Below, piece after piece: positions 26,680-35,338 of a stretch of DNA of 64,000 nt (position 1 is its first letter; the number at the start of each line of letters is the position of its first letter). Made by a program: the position numbers and the translations under genes. The notes under the pieces are model-generated. The model worked only from the letters and a program-made list of their open reading frames with translations. It was not told the DNA's origin and did not search any database. Source of the stretch: Acetobacterium fimetarium (GTDB lineage Bacteria; Bacillota; Clostridia; Eubacteriales; Eubacteriaceae); contig NZ_WJBC01000008.1 in the NCBI RefSeq assembly GCF_014284475.1, positions 54,002-118,001 on the forward strand. The letters run 5' to 3'.

Positions 26680-27627
26680 ATGAAAAAAAGAGCTAAATTA
26701 AGAATAAAGTCGTTGCCCCGTTTTATTACATTCAGTCTCATCAGTCTGGCGGTTATTTTTATTTTTGGAATGTTATCGGTTACACTTGTCACCAATGTTG
26801 TGTCTGCCATCAGCACCCAAACAGAAAAAGCGCAGGCTTCGGCCGCTCTTGTTGAAACCGCTCAAAATGCAACCGCCGATACTGCGGCAATCGCGGCGCA
26901 AGCCGATGCGATGGTGGCGCCTAATGATGAAGATAAACAGACTGTCACTGATGATACCGCTGCCAGCGATGATCCGTTGGAATGCACCAAAAAACGCCTG
27001 CGAAATAATGACACCGAAGGACTGAAGGTCGTTTTTCTTACCTTTGATGATGGTCCCAGTGAACATACCGGCGAAGTGCTGGATATTCTTAACACTTATA
27101 ACGTGAAGGCTACCTTCTTCACCAATCGCCATGACGGTGAAGTCGCCGAAGCGGCCTACCGCCGCATTGTCAATGAAGGGCATACGCTGGCCAATCATAC
27201 CAGCAGCCACAACTACGATCTTTACAACAATCCCGACGCCTTTTATTCGGATGTTCAAGCCCTGGATCAATACCAGCGCCAGATCACCGGATTGACCGAA
27301 ACCAGCCACATTTTCCGGTTTCCCGGCGGATCAACCAATGCCAATGAAACCTGTGTCAGCGGCATGGTAAAACGCGGCTGGAATTATGCCGACTGGAACG
27401 TTTCCTCCGGCGATGGCGGCTCTGATCCACCCGGCGCTGACGGTGTCACCCAGAATATCGTCGGTGGCTGTCACGAACATGATGTATCGGTGGTATTATG
27501 CCATGCTGAAAGCAAATCAGGTACTTTGGCGGCGCTGCCAACGGTGATCAAAACCCTTCAGGATGAAGGCTATACTTTCCTGCCGATGGAAAAAGACTAT
27601 ACCTATCCGCGTCACTTGGAAGTCTGA
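26680..27627 (+). CDS. polysaccharide deacetylase (NodB domain)
   Basis: 315 residues. A cytoplasmic Lys-rich start and one helix (about 18-45) are followed by an Ala/Thr linker and a carbohydrate esterase family 4 domain from ~115. Motifs in order are TFDDGPS (catalytic Asp and metal Asp), NHTSSHNYD (metal His pair), RFPGGS, and the closing region with VVLCHAES. Members remove acetyl groups from peptidoglycan GlcNAc/MurNAc or chitin-like polymers. It should act at the outer face of the membrane. Ribosome site GAGGAG. The 26353-26679 gap before it is AT-rich with only a weak TACAAT. Confidence 0.92.
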   Translation: MKKRAKLRIKSLPRFITFSLISLAVIFIFGMLSVTLVTNVVSAISTQTEKAQASAALVETAQNATADTAAIAAQADAMVAPNDEDKQTVTDDTAASDDPLECTKKRLRNNDTEGLKVVFLTFDDGPSEHTGEVLDILNTYNVKATFFTNRHDGEVAEAAYRRIVNEGHTLANHTSSHNYDLYNNPDAFYSDVQALDQYQRQITGLTETSHIFRFPGGSTNANETCVSGMVKRGWNYADWNVSSGDGGSDPPGADGVTQNIVGGCHEHDVSVVLCHAESKSGTLAALPTVIKTLQDEGYTFLPMEKDYTYPRHLEV

Positions 27628-27697
27628 AGCAAACCAGGCGACAGCGGGGTGATTGCTTCTCAGACACCGGTATTTCATTTTTAAAGGGGTGATTTTC

Positions 27698-29590
27698 ATG
27701 ACAATTTCGGTACTGCCGGTGGACCAGCGGGTCATCGACATTGATTCCCGACGTTTTTCTTCGATCGAAAAGGCCCTAGTTGAGCTCATCACCAACTGTG
27801 ATGATAGCTATTCCCGATTGGAGAATCGTGGCAAGGCGGTAACTGACCAGATTACCATCGGTTATGAAAGGCATCAGAACGGCGCTTTCATAACGGTCTC
27901 CGATCAGGCCGAAGGCATGGATTATGACCGGCTTCACGCCGTTCTTGCCTATGGCGGCGCCTACAGCAATCTCGCCCAGGGCGAAGCCAGTGGCCGGGGC
28001 TATTTTGGCCGCGGCATGAAGCAGGCCATCTACGGCCTGGGATACGGTTGGATTGAAACCATCCGCGCTGGCCGGGTAAACCGCATCGACCTTTACCGTG
28101 CAGCCACCGGCGAGTATCTGTTTGATGACGGCGACGGCGACCGGCCGGCCGCGGATAAAGACCATGCCCGGCTTGATATTCCTCCAGACGGCAACGGCAC
28201 CCGGGTCAGTATCGTCATCGACAATCAGCAGGTCATTATTCCCCATTTTCAGTCACTGCTGGGGGCCATCACCAACAACATCTACCTCCGGGATATCTTG
28301 TCCCGGCGAAGCATCGGGATGGTGGATCTGAACCGCCCTAAGAAGTCGCGAACCGTGGAAATCCTGAATTATCGCGAACCTGAATCGGAGATCCTGATTG
28401 GACCAGATGAGCTGGGCAGCTTCCGCTACCAGAATCAGAATTACTCCTTCAGCGTCACGCTGAAAAAAGCCATCAATAGCGAGCTGGTGATCAAGGGCGA
28501 TCAGCGGACCAATGGCCTGCTGGTGATTTCCGGCACGGCCGTCTTCGACTGCCAGTTCTTCCAGTTTGAAAACCAGTTGGGGACGGAATTTCTTTTTGGC
28601 ACCGTGCGCTGCGACGGGCTGTCTCTACTGCTGGCCAATGGCCATCCCGTCATCAGCGATGAGCGCGACGGCCTGAACCGGAAAGAGCCATTCGTTGCGG
28701 CTTTTTCTGACGCAGTCAGCAAGTTGCTTGTCAATATCGTCAAAAGCGAACAGCTGCGTTTAAGCCATGTCGACCGCGCCAGAACATCACAGCGTACCAG
28801 TCTGCTGATTGACACCGTCCTGGAAAAAATGAACCGGATTGCCGCACAAGAGCTGGGCATCCGCCTGCCCCGAGATTCAAGCGCCGCCAAAAAACATGCG
28901 GCGCATCCGGAGGCGCTGCGCTTCGGCTCGCCCTTCTATTATCGCAAAGTCGCCCAGCCGTTTCAGATCACCTTGACGGTTGACCGCAGTCAGCTGGACC
29001 AAAATGAAAACCTGACTTTTATCAACAAACTGCCGGACAGCTTCACGATTATGCCATCTTCGGCGGCGATACCGGTCGCAGAGATCCCGGAGCATGGCCG
29101 ACTCGTCTTAACCGTCACCGGAAATGAGATCGGCGCCCGGGGACTCTTCGGCGTCACGTCTTACGACTATGAAGCCTACTGTGAAATTGTCATCTCCGAG
29201 AACGCTTCGGCTAAAGAAACAGAGCCGCTCGCCGAAAAAGCTGCGTTCACCGGGACGCTGGATGATTCCCGAGCCCTGTTTCGCGGCTATCAACTGCGCA
29301 ATCTCGGCAATGACGTTGACCGCGCCGTTTACAGCCCTGATGAACGCCTGATCCTGATCAACACCGAAGCCCCCACAGTCCGGCTCTACGTCGACGGGCA
29401 GGGGCGCTTTACCGACGGCGCGCGGCTCCTGCTCGCCGAACTGTTTCTCGATGTGATCACCACTGAGATGGCCCACCGCTATATTGACCGCACGGCGAAA
29501 AAGGGGCAGGAAGCCGCCTATCATCAGGCCAAGCAGGAGATGATCCGCCGTTACGGAGTCGACATTCATTCGATTCTGCTCGGCAAATAA
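27698..29590 (+). CDS. stand-alone GHKL (HSP90/MutL/MORC-type) ATPase, role unknown
   Basis: 630 residues from the ATG at 27698 with AAAGGGGTGATT upstream. The N-terminal Bergerat fold is clear: N-box ELITNCDDSY (Glu29, Asn33), G1 DQAEGM, G2 GRGYFGRGMKQAIYGLG. There is no H-box, so it is not a sensor kinase. A middle domain resembles the S5-like half of MutL/MORC proteins (DLNRPKKSRTVEIL onward). The C-terminal ~180 residues (beta-sandwich-like, then helices) are not recognised. No nuclease motif is seen. Such lone GHKL proteins occur in accessory and defence-type loci, but here the neighbours are a deacetylase and GltX. Confidence 0.75.
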   Translation: MTISVLPVDQRVIDIDSRRFSSIEKALVELITNCDDSYSRLENRGKAVTDQITIGYERHQNGAFITVSDQAEGMDYDRLHAVLAYGGAYSNLAQGEASGRGYFGRGMKQAIYGLGYGWIETIRAGRVNRIDLYRAATGEYLFDDGDGDRPAADKDHARLDIPPDGNGTRVSIVIDNQQVIIPHFQSLLGAITNNIYLRDILSRRSIGMVDLNRPKKSRTVEILNYREPESEILIGPDELGSFRYQNQNYSFSVTLKKAINSELVIKGDQRTNGLLVISGTAVFDCQFFQFENQLGTEFLFGTVRCDGLSLLLANGHPVISDERDGLNRKEPFVAAFSDAVSKLLVNIVKSEQLRLSHVDRARTSQRTSLLIDTVLEKMNRIAAQELGIRLPRDSSAAKKHAAHPEALRFGSPFYYRKVAQPFQITLTVDRSQLDQNENLTFINKLPDSFTIMPSSAAIPVAEIPEHGRLVLTVTGNEIGARGLFGVTSYDYEAYCEIVISENASAKETEPLAEKAAFTGTLDDSRALFRGYQLRNLGNDVDRAVYSPDERLILINTEAPTVRLYVDGQGRFTDGARLLLAELFLDVITTEMAHRYIDRTAKKGQEAAYHQAKQEMIRRYGVDIHSILLGK

Positions 29591-29607
29591 TAAGTTTCTC
29601 AATATAG

Positions 29608-29643
29608 AAGGCACCTGATCCGAAACAGCGGATCAGGTGCCTT
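29608..29643. terminator. bidirectional terminator between GHKL and gltX genes
   Basis: Stem AAGGCACCTGATCCG / CGGATCAGGTGCCTT with loop AAACAG and T-run. It separates two convergent genes. Confidence 0.9.
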
Positions 29644-29647
29644 TTGT

Positions 29648-31297
29648 TTAGTTTAATTTTTCCAGATAGTTGTTGATGCGGGCAAGCACGCAGGTTTCGC
29701 CCAGAATCTGCTGGATGGTCCAGACATCGGGTGAGTTGCGGCGGCCAGTGATCGCCAGTCGCACCACCGTGCTGACATCGCCGACATGGCCTTTGTAGTC
29801 TTCGGGATGCTTTTTGTAGTCCTTCATCTTGACTGCATAACCGCGGTTTTCGGTAATCGCCCGGATTTTGCCAAACCAGTTTTCGTTGTCGTCCTGCTGG
29901 TCATAGGTGGCCAGATAATCCGCCAGGATAGCCTTGGCTTCAGGCGCGTCGACATTTTCCGGCAGTTCATCTGCAATGACAAACCATTCATCAAAGAAAT
30001 ATTTGATGAAATCGAAAATCTGCTGGCCGTATTCCAGATCTTTTCGCGGTTTCTTTTCATCCCGGCCAATCGCCAGAATTTTAATCAGCTTGTCACGATC
30101 ACGGGTGAATACTGCAGCCGCCTCCGCCTGATGTTTTGTCGCCCAGTCGATCAGGAAATCGGCAATGGCTTCTTCCGTCATTTGCAGCAGCACGTCTTTG
30201 GCCACATCATTGAGCTTGTTCATATCAAACAGGGCGCCGGAAGTGGACATGTGATCCAGTGAAAACGGGAAATCTTCCAATGACAGTGCTGGATTGGCCA
30301 GTCGCCATTCCTCAAAATTGGAGTTCAGCAAGGTCATCAGGTACTCGCGCACCGCTTCCGGGAAATGACCGACTTCGCCGTAATAGGAAAGCGACATTTC
30401 CGGATCTTTACGTTTGGACAGCTTGCGTTTTGTTTCGCCATCCATTTTCATCATATGCGCGGTATGGCAGTAAACCGGATGCTGCCACCCCAGGGTTTCA
30501 AACAGTTCCAGATGAATCGGCAGCGTCGACAGCCATTCCTCGCCGCGGACCACATGGGTGATGCGCATGAAGTGATCATCGACCACGTGGGCAAAATGAT
30601 AGGTCGGCACACCGTTTGTTTTCAGCAGCACCGCATCCATGTTGTTCGGATGGACCTGGACGCTCTTGCGGATGCCATCTGCCACCTGCCGGGTCTCTGA
30701 CGGATCGCCCTGTGACAACAGCCGCAGCACCCAGGGTTCGCCGGCTGAAAGCTTCGCTTCAATCGCCGCCTCGGTCAGGTTCCGGTCCGTTGCCCATTCG
30801 CCGTAATAACCGGTCAGCAGCTTCTGCGCTTCCTGCTGCTGTCTTATTTCATCGAGCTCTGCCGCCGTCGCAAAGGACGGATAGGCACAGCCCATCTCCA
30901 CCAGGTGTTTGGCGATAGTCTGATAGAGCGCCACCCGGTTGCTCTGACAATAGGGACCGTAAGCGCCCTTCTCGCCGTCAAGCGTGGCCCCTTCGTCAAA
31001 ATGAATCCCGAAATAATCCAGCGAGTTGATGATGATCTCTTCCGAGCCTTCAACCTTGCGCTTGTCGTCGGTATCTTCAATCCGCAGGATGAATACGCCT
31101 TGTGACTGATGCGCCAGACGTTCATCGGCAAAGGCGCCGTACAGATTGCCCAGATGAATGAAACCCGTCGGACTCGGTCCCAGACGGGTCACCTTTGCTT
31201 CCGGCGGCAGTTCCCGCGCCGGATAATGCGCTTCATAATCCGCCACTGATTTTGTGATCTCCGGAAAAAGCAAGTTCGCCAATTTATTGTAATCCAT
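29648..31297 (-). CDS. gltX: glutamyl-tRNA synthetase
   Basis: 549 residues. It charges tRNA-Glu (and perhaps tRNA-Gln for later amidation). The class I signature is LGPSPTGFIHLGN (HIGH-type) near residue 40, and the KMSKS-type loop is KRKLSKRKDPE. The ATG at 31297 is preceded by AAAGGAGAT; a longer open frame upstream runs through the tRNA-Glu gene and is not coding. The protein is somewhat longer than the ~480-residue standard enzyme, as in several Clostridia. It sits directly downstream of a tRNA-Glu gene on the same strand. Confidence 0.96.
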   Translation of the reverse strand: MDYNKLANLLFPEITKSVADYEAHYPARELPPEAKVTRLGPSPTGFIHLGNLYGAFADERLAHQSQGVFILRIEDTDDKRKVEGSEEIIINSLDYFGIHFDEGATLDGEKGAYGPYCQSNRVALYQTIAKHLVEMGCAYPSFATAAELDEIRQQQEAQKLLTGYYGEWATDRNLTEAAIEAKLSAGEPWVLRLLSQGDPSETRQVADGIRKSVQVHPNNMDAVLLKTNGVPTYHFAHVVDDHFMRITHVVRGEEWLSTLPIHLELFETLGWQHPVYCHTAHMMKMDGETKRKLSKRKDPEMSLSYYGEVGHFPEAVREYLMTLLNSNFEEWRLANPALSLEDFPFSLDHMSTSGALFDMNKLNDVAKDVLLQMTEEAIADFLIDWATKHQAEAAAVFTRDRDKLIKILAIGRDEKKPRKDLEYGQQIFDFIKYFFDEWFVIADELPENVDAPEAKAILADYLATYDQQDDNENWFGKIRAITENRGYAVKMKDYKKHPEDYKGHVGDVSTVVRLAITGRRNSPDVWTIQQILGETCVLARINNYLEKLN

Positions 31298-31425
31298 ATT
31301 TATCTCCTTTATCATCGCAAGAACCACGTCGTGTTGTTCTTTGTTTTCATCCACGCCCTGCGCGGGCAGCTTCGCGTAAAAAAAGACGATTCCAGTGTAT
31401 GACTGAAGCCGTCTGTAATTTCCAA

Positions 31426-31500
31426 TGGTGACCCATAGGGGGTTCGAACCCCTGATCCCACCGTGAGAGGGTGGTGTCTTGACCACTTGACCAATGGGTC
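31426..31500 (-). tRNA. tRNA-Glu (CTC)
   Basis: Full cloverleaf on the minus strand. Acceptor GACCCAT / ATGGGTC with encoded CCA, D-arm TTGGTCAAGTGGTCAAGA, anticodon arm CCACC-CTCTCAC-GGTGG giving CTC, and T-arm AGGGGTTCGAACCCCCT (minor bulge). It lies 128 nt upstream of gltX, possibly one transcript. Confidence 0.95.
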
Positions 31501-31513
31501 ATCTAACTTTTTT

Positions 31514-31542
31514 ATTTTACAGTGAAATGCATCATTGGTCAA
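31514..31542 (-). promoter_or_regulatory. tRNA-Glu promoter
   Basis: On the minus strand: -35 TTGACC (31537-31542), -10 TAAAAT (31514-31519), 17-bp spacer, 13 nt from the tRNA 5' end. The -35 lies inside a 15-nt stretch complementary to the tRNA D-arm. Confidence 0.7.
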
Positions 31543-31630
31543 GTGGTAATTTGAAAAAAACTCCTTTTCCCGATCTTCGGCAATGCCATTTTGTCCGGAG
31601 CAGGCGTTTTTTTCATCACGACAAGGGCGA

Positions 31631-32500
31631 TTATTCCTTCAGTCCTTTGGCAATTGCCAGCCCTGTCGGTGTAATCGCCAATCCGCCTTCACCGGTCTCT
31701 TTCAGCGCCGCCGGCATGGCATTTCCGATCAGCCGCATCGCATCGATCACTTGATCCGGCGGGATCTGACTGCGGATGCCGGCCAACGCCATATCGACGC
31801 TCGTCAGTGCGTTCACGGCGCCGATGACGTTGCGCTTGACACAGGGGACTTCAACCAGACCGGCCACCGGATCGCAGGCCAGCCCCAACAGACTTTTCAG
31901 GGCCAGAGCGGCCGCATGAACAATGGTGTCCGCATCGCCATCGCGCAGATAAGCCAAGGCGCCGGCCGCCATGGCGCTGGCCGAGCCGATCTCCGCCTGA
32001 CAGCCGCCGGTTGCTCCGGCGATAAAAGCGCGGTGAGCAATAATTTCACCGATGCCGGCCGCCACAAACAAAGCCTCGATGATGCGCATCTCGTCGATTT
32101 CATTTTGCTCGGCATAAGTCAGCAGCACCGCCGGAATGACCCCGCAGGAGCCGGCCGTCGGAGCGGCGACAATGCGTTTCATGCAGGCGTTGGATTCCCC
32201 CATTTTGATTGCCTTTGCGATGACGCGTCCGATGAAATCACCGCAAATCATGGTGCCGTTTTCGATCGCCCGGGCTATTTTCTCACCGTCGCCGCCGACC
32301 AGCCGACTGGGGGATTTTAATAAGCTATCGTAATTCTGATCGGCTTCTTTCATGGCCTGATACAGGTTCTCCATTTTCGCCAGCGCCTCTGCCCGGGTTT
32401 GCTGACTCTCGCTGAGTTCCTCTGCCAGAACCACTTCCCAGAATGGCCTGTCCGTTTTCTTTGTGATATTGACGATCTCTTCAAGTGCTTTAAAGCTCAT
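31631..32500 (-). CDS. sdaAA: L-serine dehydratase, iron-sulfur-dependent, alpha subunit
   Basis: 289-residue catalytic subunit of the two-subunit oxygen-labile [4Fe-4S] L-serine dehydratase that makes pyruvate and ammonia. Typical stretches are IVAAPTAGSCGVIPAVL (with Cys), ATGGCQAEIGSASAMAAGAL and LACDPVAGLVEVPCVKRN. The three conserved cysteines suit the cluster. The start codon overlaps the beta subunit stop by 4 nt, so the two are translationally coupled. Same strand and likely the same transcript. Confidence 0.97.
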   Translation of the reverse strand: MSFKALEEIVNITKKTDRPFWEVVLAEELSESQQTRAEALAKMENLYQAMKEADQNYDSLLKSPSRLVGGDGEKIARAIENGTMICGDFIGRVIAKAIKMGESNACMKRIVAAPTAGSCGVIPAVLLTYAEQNEIDEMRIIEALFVAAGIGEIIAHRAFIAGATGGCQAEIGSASAMAAGALAYLRDGDADTIVHAAALALKSLLGLACDPVAGLVEVPCVKRNVIGAVNALTSVDMALAGIRSQIPPDQVIDAMRLIGNAMPAALKETGEGGLAITPTGLAIAKGLKE

Positions 32501-33165
32501 GCTGATTCCTCCAGACTCAGATACGTTACCTTGCGGATGCCGTCGAGGCTTTGCAGTCCGCTAATGGACGCTTTTGATATTTCCTGGTCACATTCAAGCA
32601 CCATCACCGCATCGCCGCCGCGGCGGCTCCGATACAGCTGCATGGTGGCAATGTTGATGGATTTCTGGCTCAGCATCGCGGTCACCTCGGTCACCAGTCC
32701 CGGCCGATCCTGATTGTGAACGATCAAGGTCGGCAGGTCGCCGCCGAAATTGGCGTCCAGCCCGTCGATCTGGAAGATTTTGATATTGCCGCCACCCATG
32801 GAAGAAGCCATAATCTCCAGCTCCCGTCCCGAGGCGCCGGTCAGATTGAGCTTGACACTGTTGGGATGTGCATCCCGGAGTTCAATTCCTTCAAACGCGA
32901 ATGCCAGGCCCGCTTTTTCAGCCACTTCAAAGCTTTCCGGAATTCGTATATCGTCGGGCTTCATGCCCAGTAAACCCGCGATAATGGCCTTGTCCGTACC
33001 GTGGCCCTTGCCGGTTGTCAGGAATGAGCCGTGAAGATAGATTCTCGCCGAACGGATCTTCTCTCCCATCAGCTTGTTGGAGAGATAACCGATTTTGACC
33101 GCACCGGCGGTATGGGAACTGGAAGGGCCGACCATTATGGGACCGATAATATCAAATACATTCAT
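32497..33165 (-). CDS. sdaAB: L-serine dehydratase, iron-sulfur-dependent, beta subunit
   Basis: 222 residues. The N-terminal beta domain begins MNVFDIIGPIMVGPSSSHTAG and has the ASB-type middle. The C-terminal ACT domain (about 150-222, TLIVHNQDRPGLVTEVTAML) would bind serine or another ligand. GAGGGATGA precedes the ATG. It is first of the sdaAB-sdaAA pair. Confidence 0.97.
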   Translation of the reverse strand: MNVFDIIGPIMVGPSSSHTAGAVKIGYLSNKLMGEKIRSARIYLHGSFLTTGKGHGTDKAIIAGLLGMKPDDIRIPESFEVAEKAGLAFAFEGIELRDAHPNSVKLNLTGASGRELEIMASSMGGGNIKIFQIDGLDANFGGDLPTLIVHNQDRPGLVTEVTAMLSQKSINIATMQLYRSRRGGDAVMVLECDQEISKASISGLQSLDGIRKVTYLSLEESA

Positions 33166-33264
33166 TTCATCCCTCTTTTTCTGAATACACGTTATCTGCC
33201 GTTTGTGCTTTCCTCCATTTTAATTTGAAAGCCCGGATAAAGCAACTCTTTAAACATAAAAAAG

Positions 33265-33304
33265 CCGTCCTGCCGGCAACGATTTGCGGTTGCCGACGGG
33301 ACGG
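33265..33304 (-). terminator. terminator of the T-box operon
   Basis: On the minus strand the stem CCGTCCCGTCGGCAAC / GTTGCCGGCAGGACGG (one bulge) is followed by CTTTTTTATG. It lies 18 nt past the cupin stop. Confidence 0.85.
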
Positions 33305-33321
33305 GTTATGAGCTGAAATGT

Positions 33322-33630
33322 CTATTCGATATCTTCTCTTCCGGGGGTGAAGAACTCCAGAAATTCCTGATCCTCTTCGCTGACCAGAAAGCCATGTTCG
33401 GCGCCGCCGGGAATAAAGATCGATTCCCCGGGGTTCACATGGGTGATGACCCCGTCAATGCTGACGTCGGCCGCTCCGCTGATCATGTAATCAATCTGGG
33501 CGTGCGGGTGGGCATGAAGCGGCGGATTCGTCCCGGCCTTGACAACCATCCGCACCAGGGTGCACGCGCTTGTGTTGACCAGCACTTCTCTGCTTACCGT
33601 TTTGGGCAGTTTTAGGTATGTCGCTTTCAC
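33322..33630 (-). CDS. single-domain cupin protein
   Basis: 102 residues, a small beta-barrel cupin. Motif 1 is visible as PPLHAHPHAQIDYMISG (metal His residues) and motif 2 as PGESIFIPGGAEHGF. GTG start after AAAGGAGG. It is the last gene of the operon with the ABC transporter, 11 nt after the ATPase gene. It may bind or modify the transported compound. No specific reaction can be assigned. Confidence 0.85.
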   Translation of the reverse strand: MKATYLKLPKTVSREVLVNTSACTLVRMVVKAGTNPPLHAHPHAQIDYMISGAADVSIDGVITHVNPGESIFIPGGAEHGFLVSEEDQEFLEFFTPGREDIE

Positions 33631-33641
33631 TGCTGCCTCCT

Positions 33642-34403
33642 TTAACTTTCTCTCAGATGATACAGGGTCCGCAATTGCTCCGTTGTCAGCTCGGCCTTTT
33701 CGGCGCCGGCAAAATCATGGGCCACCACGCCGTCATCCATCATCACGAGCCGGTCGCCGAAGGCGATGGCATCCTCGAGATGATGGGTGATCATCAGTGC
33801 GCTCAAATGATCCTTGGCGATGATTTTGCTGGTGAATGCCAGTACATCTTCAGCCGTCCTGGGATCCAGCGCCGCCGTATGCTCATCCAGCAGCAGCAGT
33901 TTGGGCGGCTTGATGGTGCACATGATCAGCGCAACCACCTGACATTGTCCGCCCGACAAATCACAAATCTTACTGTCAAGTTTGTCTTCCAGTCCCATCC
34001 CGGCTTCCGCCAGTTTCTCCCGAAAAAGCGCCTTGAGCGGCCGCGTCAGTGCCCAGTTGAAATTCTTTCGATTCTGCCGTCCGTAAGCCAGCGCCATATT
34101 CTCGGCCACAGTCAGATGGGGCGCGGTTCCTTTCATCGGACTCTGGAACACCCGGCCGATGAATTTTGACCGCTTGTGTTCCGGCATAAAGGTGATGTCT
34201 TCATGGTCAAGATAGATTGTGCCTTCGTTCGGCAGTATCGTGCCGCTGATCAAATTAAAGAGGGTCGATTTTCCGGCGCCGTTATTTCCCAGAACCGTGA
34301 CAAACTCACCATCTGCGATGATCAGGTTCAGTCCCTTCAAAACGCGACTTTCTATTCCATTGTCTTTCTGGAAACTCTTCTGCAAATCCTTAATCTCAAG
34401 CAT
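33642..34403 (-). CDS. ABC transporter ATP-binding protein (TrpZ/LivF-like)
   Basis: 253-residue ATPase with Walker A GNNGAGKST, signature LSGGQCQVV, Walker B LLLLDEHTAALDP and the H-loop MITHH. The DEHTAALDP form is typical of the ATPases paired with PF04392-type binding proteins. It overlaps the permease gene by 8 nt. Works with the permease (34396-35295) and lipoprotein (35339-36334) as an importer. Confidence 0.92.
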   Translation of the reverse strand: MLEIKDLQKSFQKDNGIESRVLKGLNLIIADGEFVTVLGNNGAGKSTLFNLISGTILPNEGTIYLDHEDITFMPEHKRSKFIGRVFQSPMKGTAPHLTVAENMALAYGRQNRKNFNWALTRPLKALFREKLAEAGMGLEDKLDSKICDLSGGQCQVVALIMCTIKPPKLLLLDEHTAALDPRTAEDVLAFTSKIIAKDHLSALMITHHLEDAIAFGDRLVMMDDGVVAHDFAGAEKAELTTEQLRTLYHLRES

Positions 34404-35295
34404 GTTTTTTCCTCTTCTTTAACTGGTAGTTTTCTTTGTAGTATTTGTAGGCCGGAATCGACAGGGCAATGGCCACGATGATGGCTGAGAGCAGTTTCAT
34501 CGCATACGCCGGGAACATCCGTGTGCTGACAGCGACCGCCAGAATCAGACGGTAGATGATCGAGCCCAGCACGCAGCTGAGCAGGCCGGCTAAAATGGTG
34601 CGGCGGCGAATAAAAGCCTCGCCGATGATGACCGCTGCCAGCCCGATCACCAGCATCCCCGCGCCGGAGGTCATGTCCGCATAGCCCTGATCACAGGCAA
34701 TCAGACCACCGCATAAGCCAATCAGGGCGTTGCTGACGATCAGTCCCAGGGTTTTATACAAATCAACACTCATCGATGACGAGCGCGCCATCTCTTCATT
34801 GTCACCGATGGCGCGGATGCACAGCCCGCAGTTCGTTTTGAAGAAGGCCACGAGCACCGCAATCACGATGGCGGCAAAGACAAGCGAGATCAGAATTTTG
34901 GCAATCGTGAACGTAAACGGCAGGACGCCGCCAGCGAGATCATAGATCGTGGTAACCCCGATCAGGGTCAGGTTGGATGATCCGCCCATCACCATCAGGT
35001 TGATGGTATACAATCCCGTCATCGTAAGAATTCCCGATAAAATTGCCGGAATCCGCAGTTTGGTATGGAGCAGCGCCGTCACCAGACCGGCTAACGCCCC
35101 CGCCAGCAATGAAAGAAATATCCCGACGAGCGGATGGCCGCCGGTCACACAGACTGCCATCACCGCCATGCCAAATGTGAAACTTCCCTCTGCGGTCAGA
35201 TCCGGGATGTTCAGTACTTTAAAACTGATATAGATGCCCATGGCGATGAGGCTGTAGATCAATCCCAATTGCAGGGAACCAATAACTAATGACAT
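34396..35295 (-). CDS. ABC transporter permease (LivH/TrpY-like)
   Basis: 299 residues with about eight to nine helices, branched-chain permease-like fold. It shows FKVLNIPDLTAEGSFTFGMAV near residue 30 and the cytoplasmic coupling region AIGDNEEMARSSSMSVD. The C-terminus is basic. Ribosome site AAAGGAG. Second component of the importer. Confidence 0.92.
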   Translation of the reverse strand: MSLVIGSLQLGLIYSLIAMGIYISFKVLNIPDLTAEGSFTFGMAVMAVCVTGGHPLVGIFLSLLAGALAGLVTALLHTKLRIPAILSGILTMTGLYTINLMVMGGSSNLTLIGVTTIYDLAGGVLPFTFTIAKILISLVFAAIVIAVLVAFFKTNCGLCIRAIGDNEEMARSSSMSVDLYKTLGLIVSNALIGLCGGLIACDQGYADMTSGAGMLVIGLAAVIIGEAFIRRRTILAGLLSCVLGSIIYRLILAVAVSTRMFPAYAMKLLSAIIVAIALSIPAYKYYKENYQLKKRKKHA

Positions 35296-35338
35296 AATTT
35301 ATTTCTCCTTTGAAAGTCTGCCACCGCTGACGCACGCA

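Noticed and set aside
29648..31486. gltX frame extended by 63 codons upstream
   Set aside because: The extension runs through the tRNA-Glu gene, and the ATG at 31297 has a strong ribosome site.
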